A stretch of 64,000 nt of DNA from Gammaproteobacteria bacterium (lineage in GTDB: Bacteria > Pseudomonadota > Gammaproteobacteria > Pseudomonadales > Halieaceae): assembly GCA_030433415.1 (NCBI GenBank), contig JAUIMF010000001.1:124001-188000 (forward strand), written 5' to 3'. Below are positions 63,882 through 64,000 of this stretch, piece by piece (within the stretch, counting starts at the first letter, position 1; each line of letters opens with the position of its first letter). The notes beneath the pieces are model-generated. The model was not told where the DNA came from, did no database searches, and saw only the letters and a program-made list of their open reading frames with translations. A program made the position numbers and the translations under genes.

Positions 63882-64000
63882 CAGGCTGCGGCTCCGTTGG
63901 CGGGATCCCGGTCGCGGCTCAGGTAGCGCAGGTAGACCAGAAAGACCACCAGAACGTCGAGCATGATCAGCACCGGCCACAGATAGAGGTGGGTCCAGGT
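63881..64000 (-). CDS. C-terminus of a probable exosortase, cut by the window edge
   Basis: The last 39 codons are readable: TWTHLYLWPVLIMLDVLVVFL, then VYLRYLSRDRDPANGAAA and stop at 63881-63883. One membrane helix with a basic end would fit the last helix of an exosortase such as XrtH. No catalytic Cys/Arg/His is within the window. The next gene overlaps its stop codon. Confidence 0.4.
   Translation of the reverse strand, partial: TWTHLYLWPVLIMLDVLVVFLVYLRYLSRDRDPANGAAA

Overview
The window is a dense 64 kb chromosomal segment of a GC-rich, Gram-negative marine-type gammaproteobacterium. Gene content and order (topA - DUF6586 - small gene - lexA; mfd - csiV; comEC - exbB - exbD - lpxK - kdsB - murB; uvrC - pgsA - tRNA-Gly - tRNA-Cys) resemble Pseudomonas/Cellvibrionales chromosomes. 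A full Na+-NQR operon, an N-terminally extended GAPDH, DUF6586/DUF6763 proteins, a light-stress-like cluster and an exosortase-H-like pair point to a Halieaceae (OM60/NOR5)-like organism. That placement is inference from gene content, not a phylogeny.

Layout. 1-6.8 kb: 3' part of the SRP RNA gene, then dnaX (with an intact programmed -1 frameshift signal), ybaB, recR, rnd, ycgL and a membrane gene, followed by a MoxR ATPase/VWA pair behind its own promoter. 6.8-7.4 kb: a gene-free cluster of direct and inverted repeats with a pentanucleotide array. 7.4-15 kb: a TrmH-family rRNA methylase, a glutaredoxin-like protein, a universal stress protein, topA, lexA with two LexA boxes, and a ZntB-like transporter. 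15-23.5 kb: two MscS-family channels, a methylthio-nucleoside phosphorylase, and a dps - amidoligase - glutamine amidotransferase operon. 23.6-30 kb: csiV, mfd and gap. 30-37.5 kb: nqrABCDEF, apbE and nqrM, preceded by a roughly 220-nt leader that can form a pseudoknot. 37.5-50 kb: lolCDE-type lipoprotein transporter, DUF2062, comEC, exbBD, lpxK, kdsB, murB, uvrC, pgsA and two tRNAs.

50.1-54.35 kb is a roughly 4.2 kb genomic island inserted in the 3' half of tRNA-Cys and bounded by a perfect 47-bp direct repeat. It has no recognisable integrase. It carries a hypothetical membrane-anchored protein, a decayed TctC-like fragment, a PEP-CTERM-like exported protein, and on the minus strand a three-gene operon: a 79-aa helical protein, an XRE regulator and a retron-like reverse transcriptase. 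A run of four perfect hairpins lies upstream of this operon, with an operator-like palindrome in its promoter. This is the best candidate in the window for an undescribed system, probably a retron-type anti-phage module.

54.5-64 kb: an exported VWA protein, an XdhC-like protein, a sirtuin - photolyase operon, an SDR39U1 epimerase, a divergent sigma-70 factor and MerR-like regulator sharing an intergenic region with a 13-bp inverted repeat and 11-bp direct repeats, and finally an exosortase-associated membrane protein with the C-terminus of a probable exosortase at the right edge.
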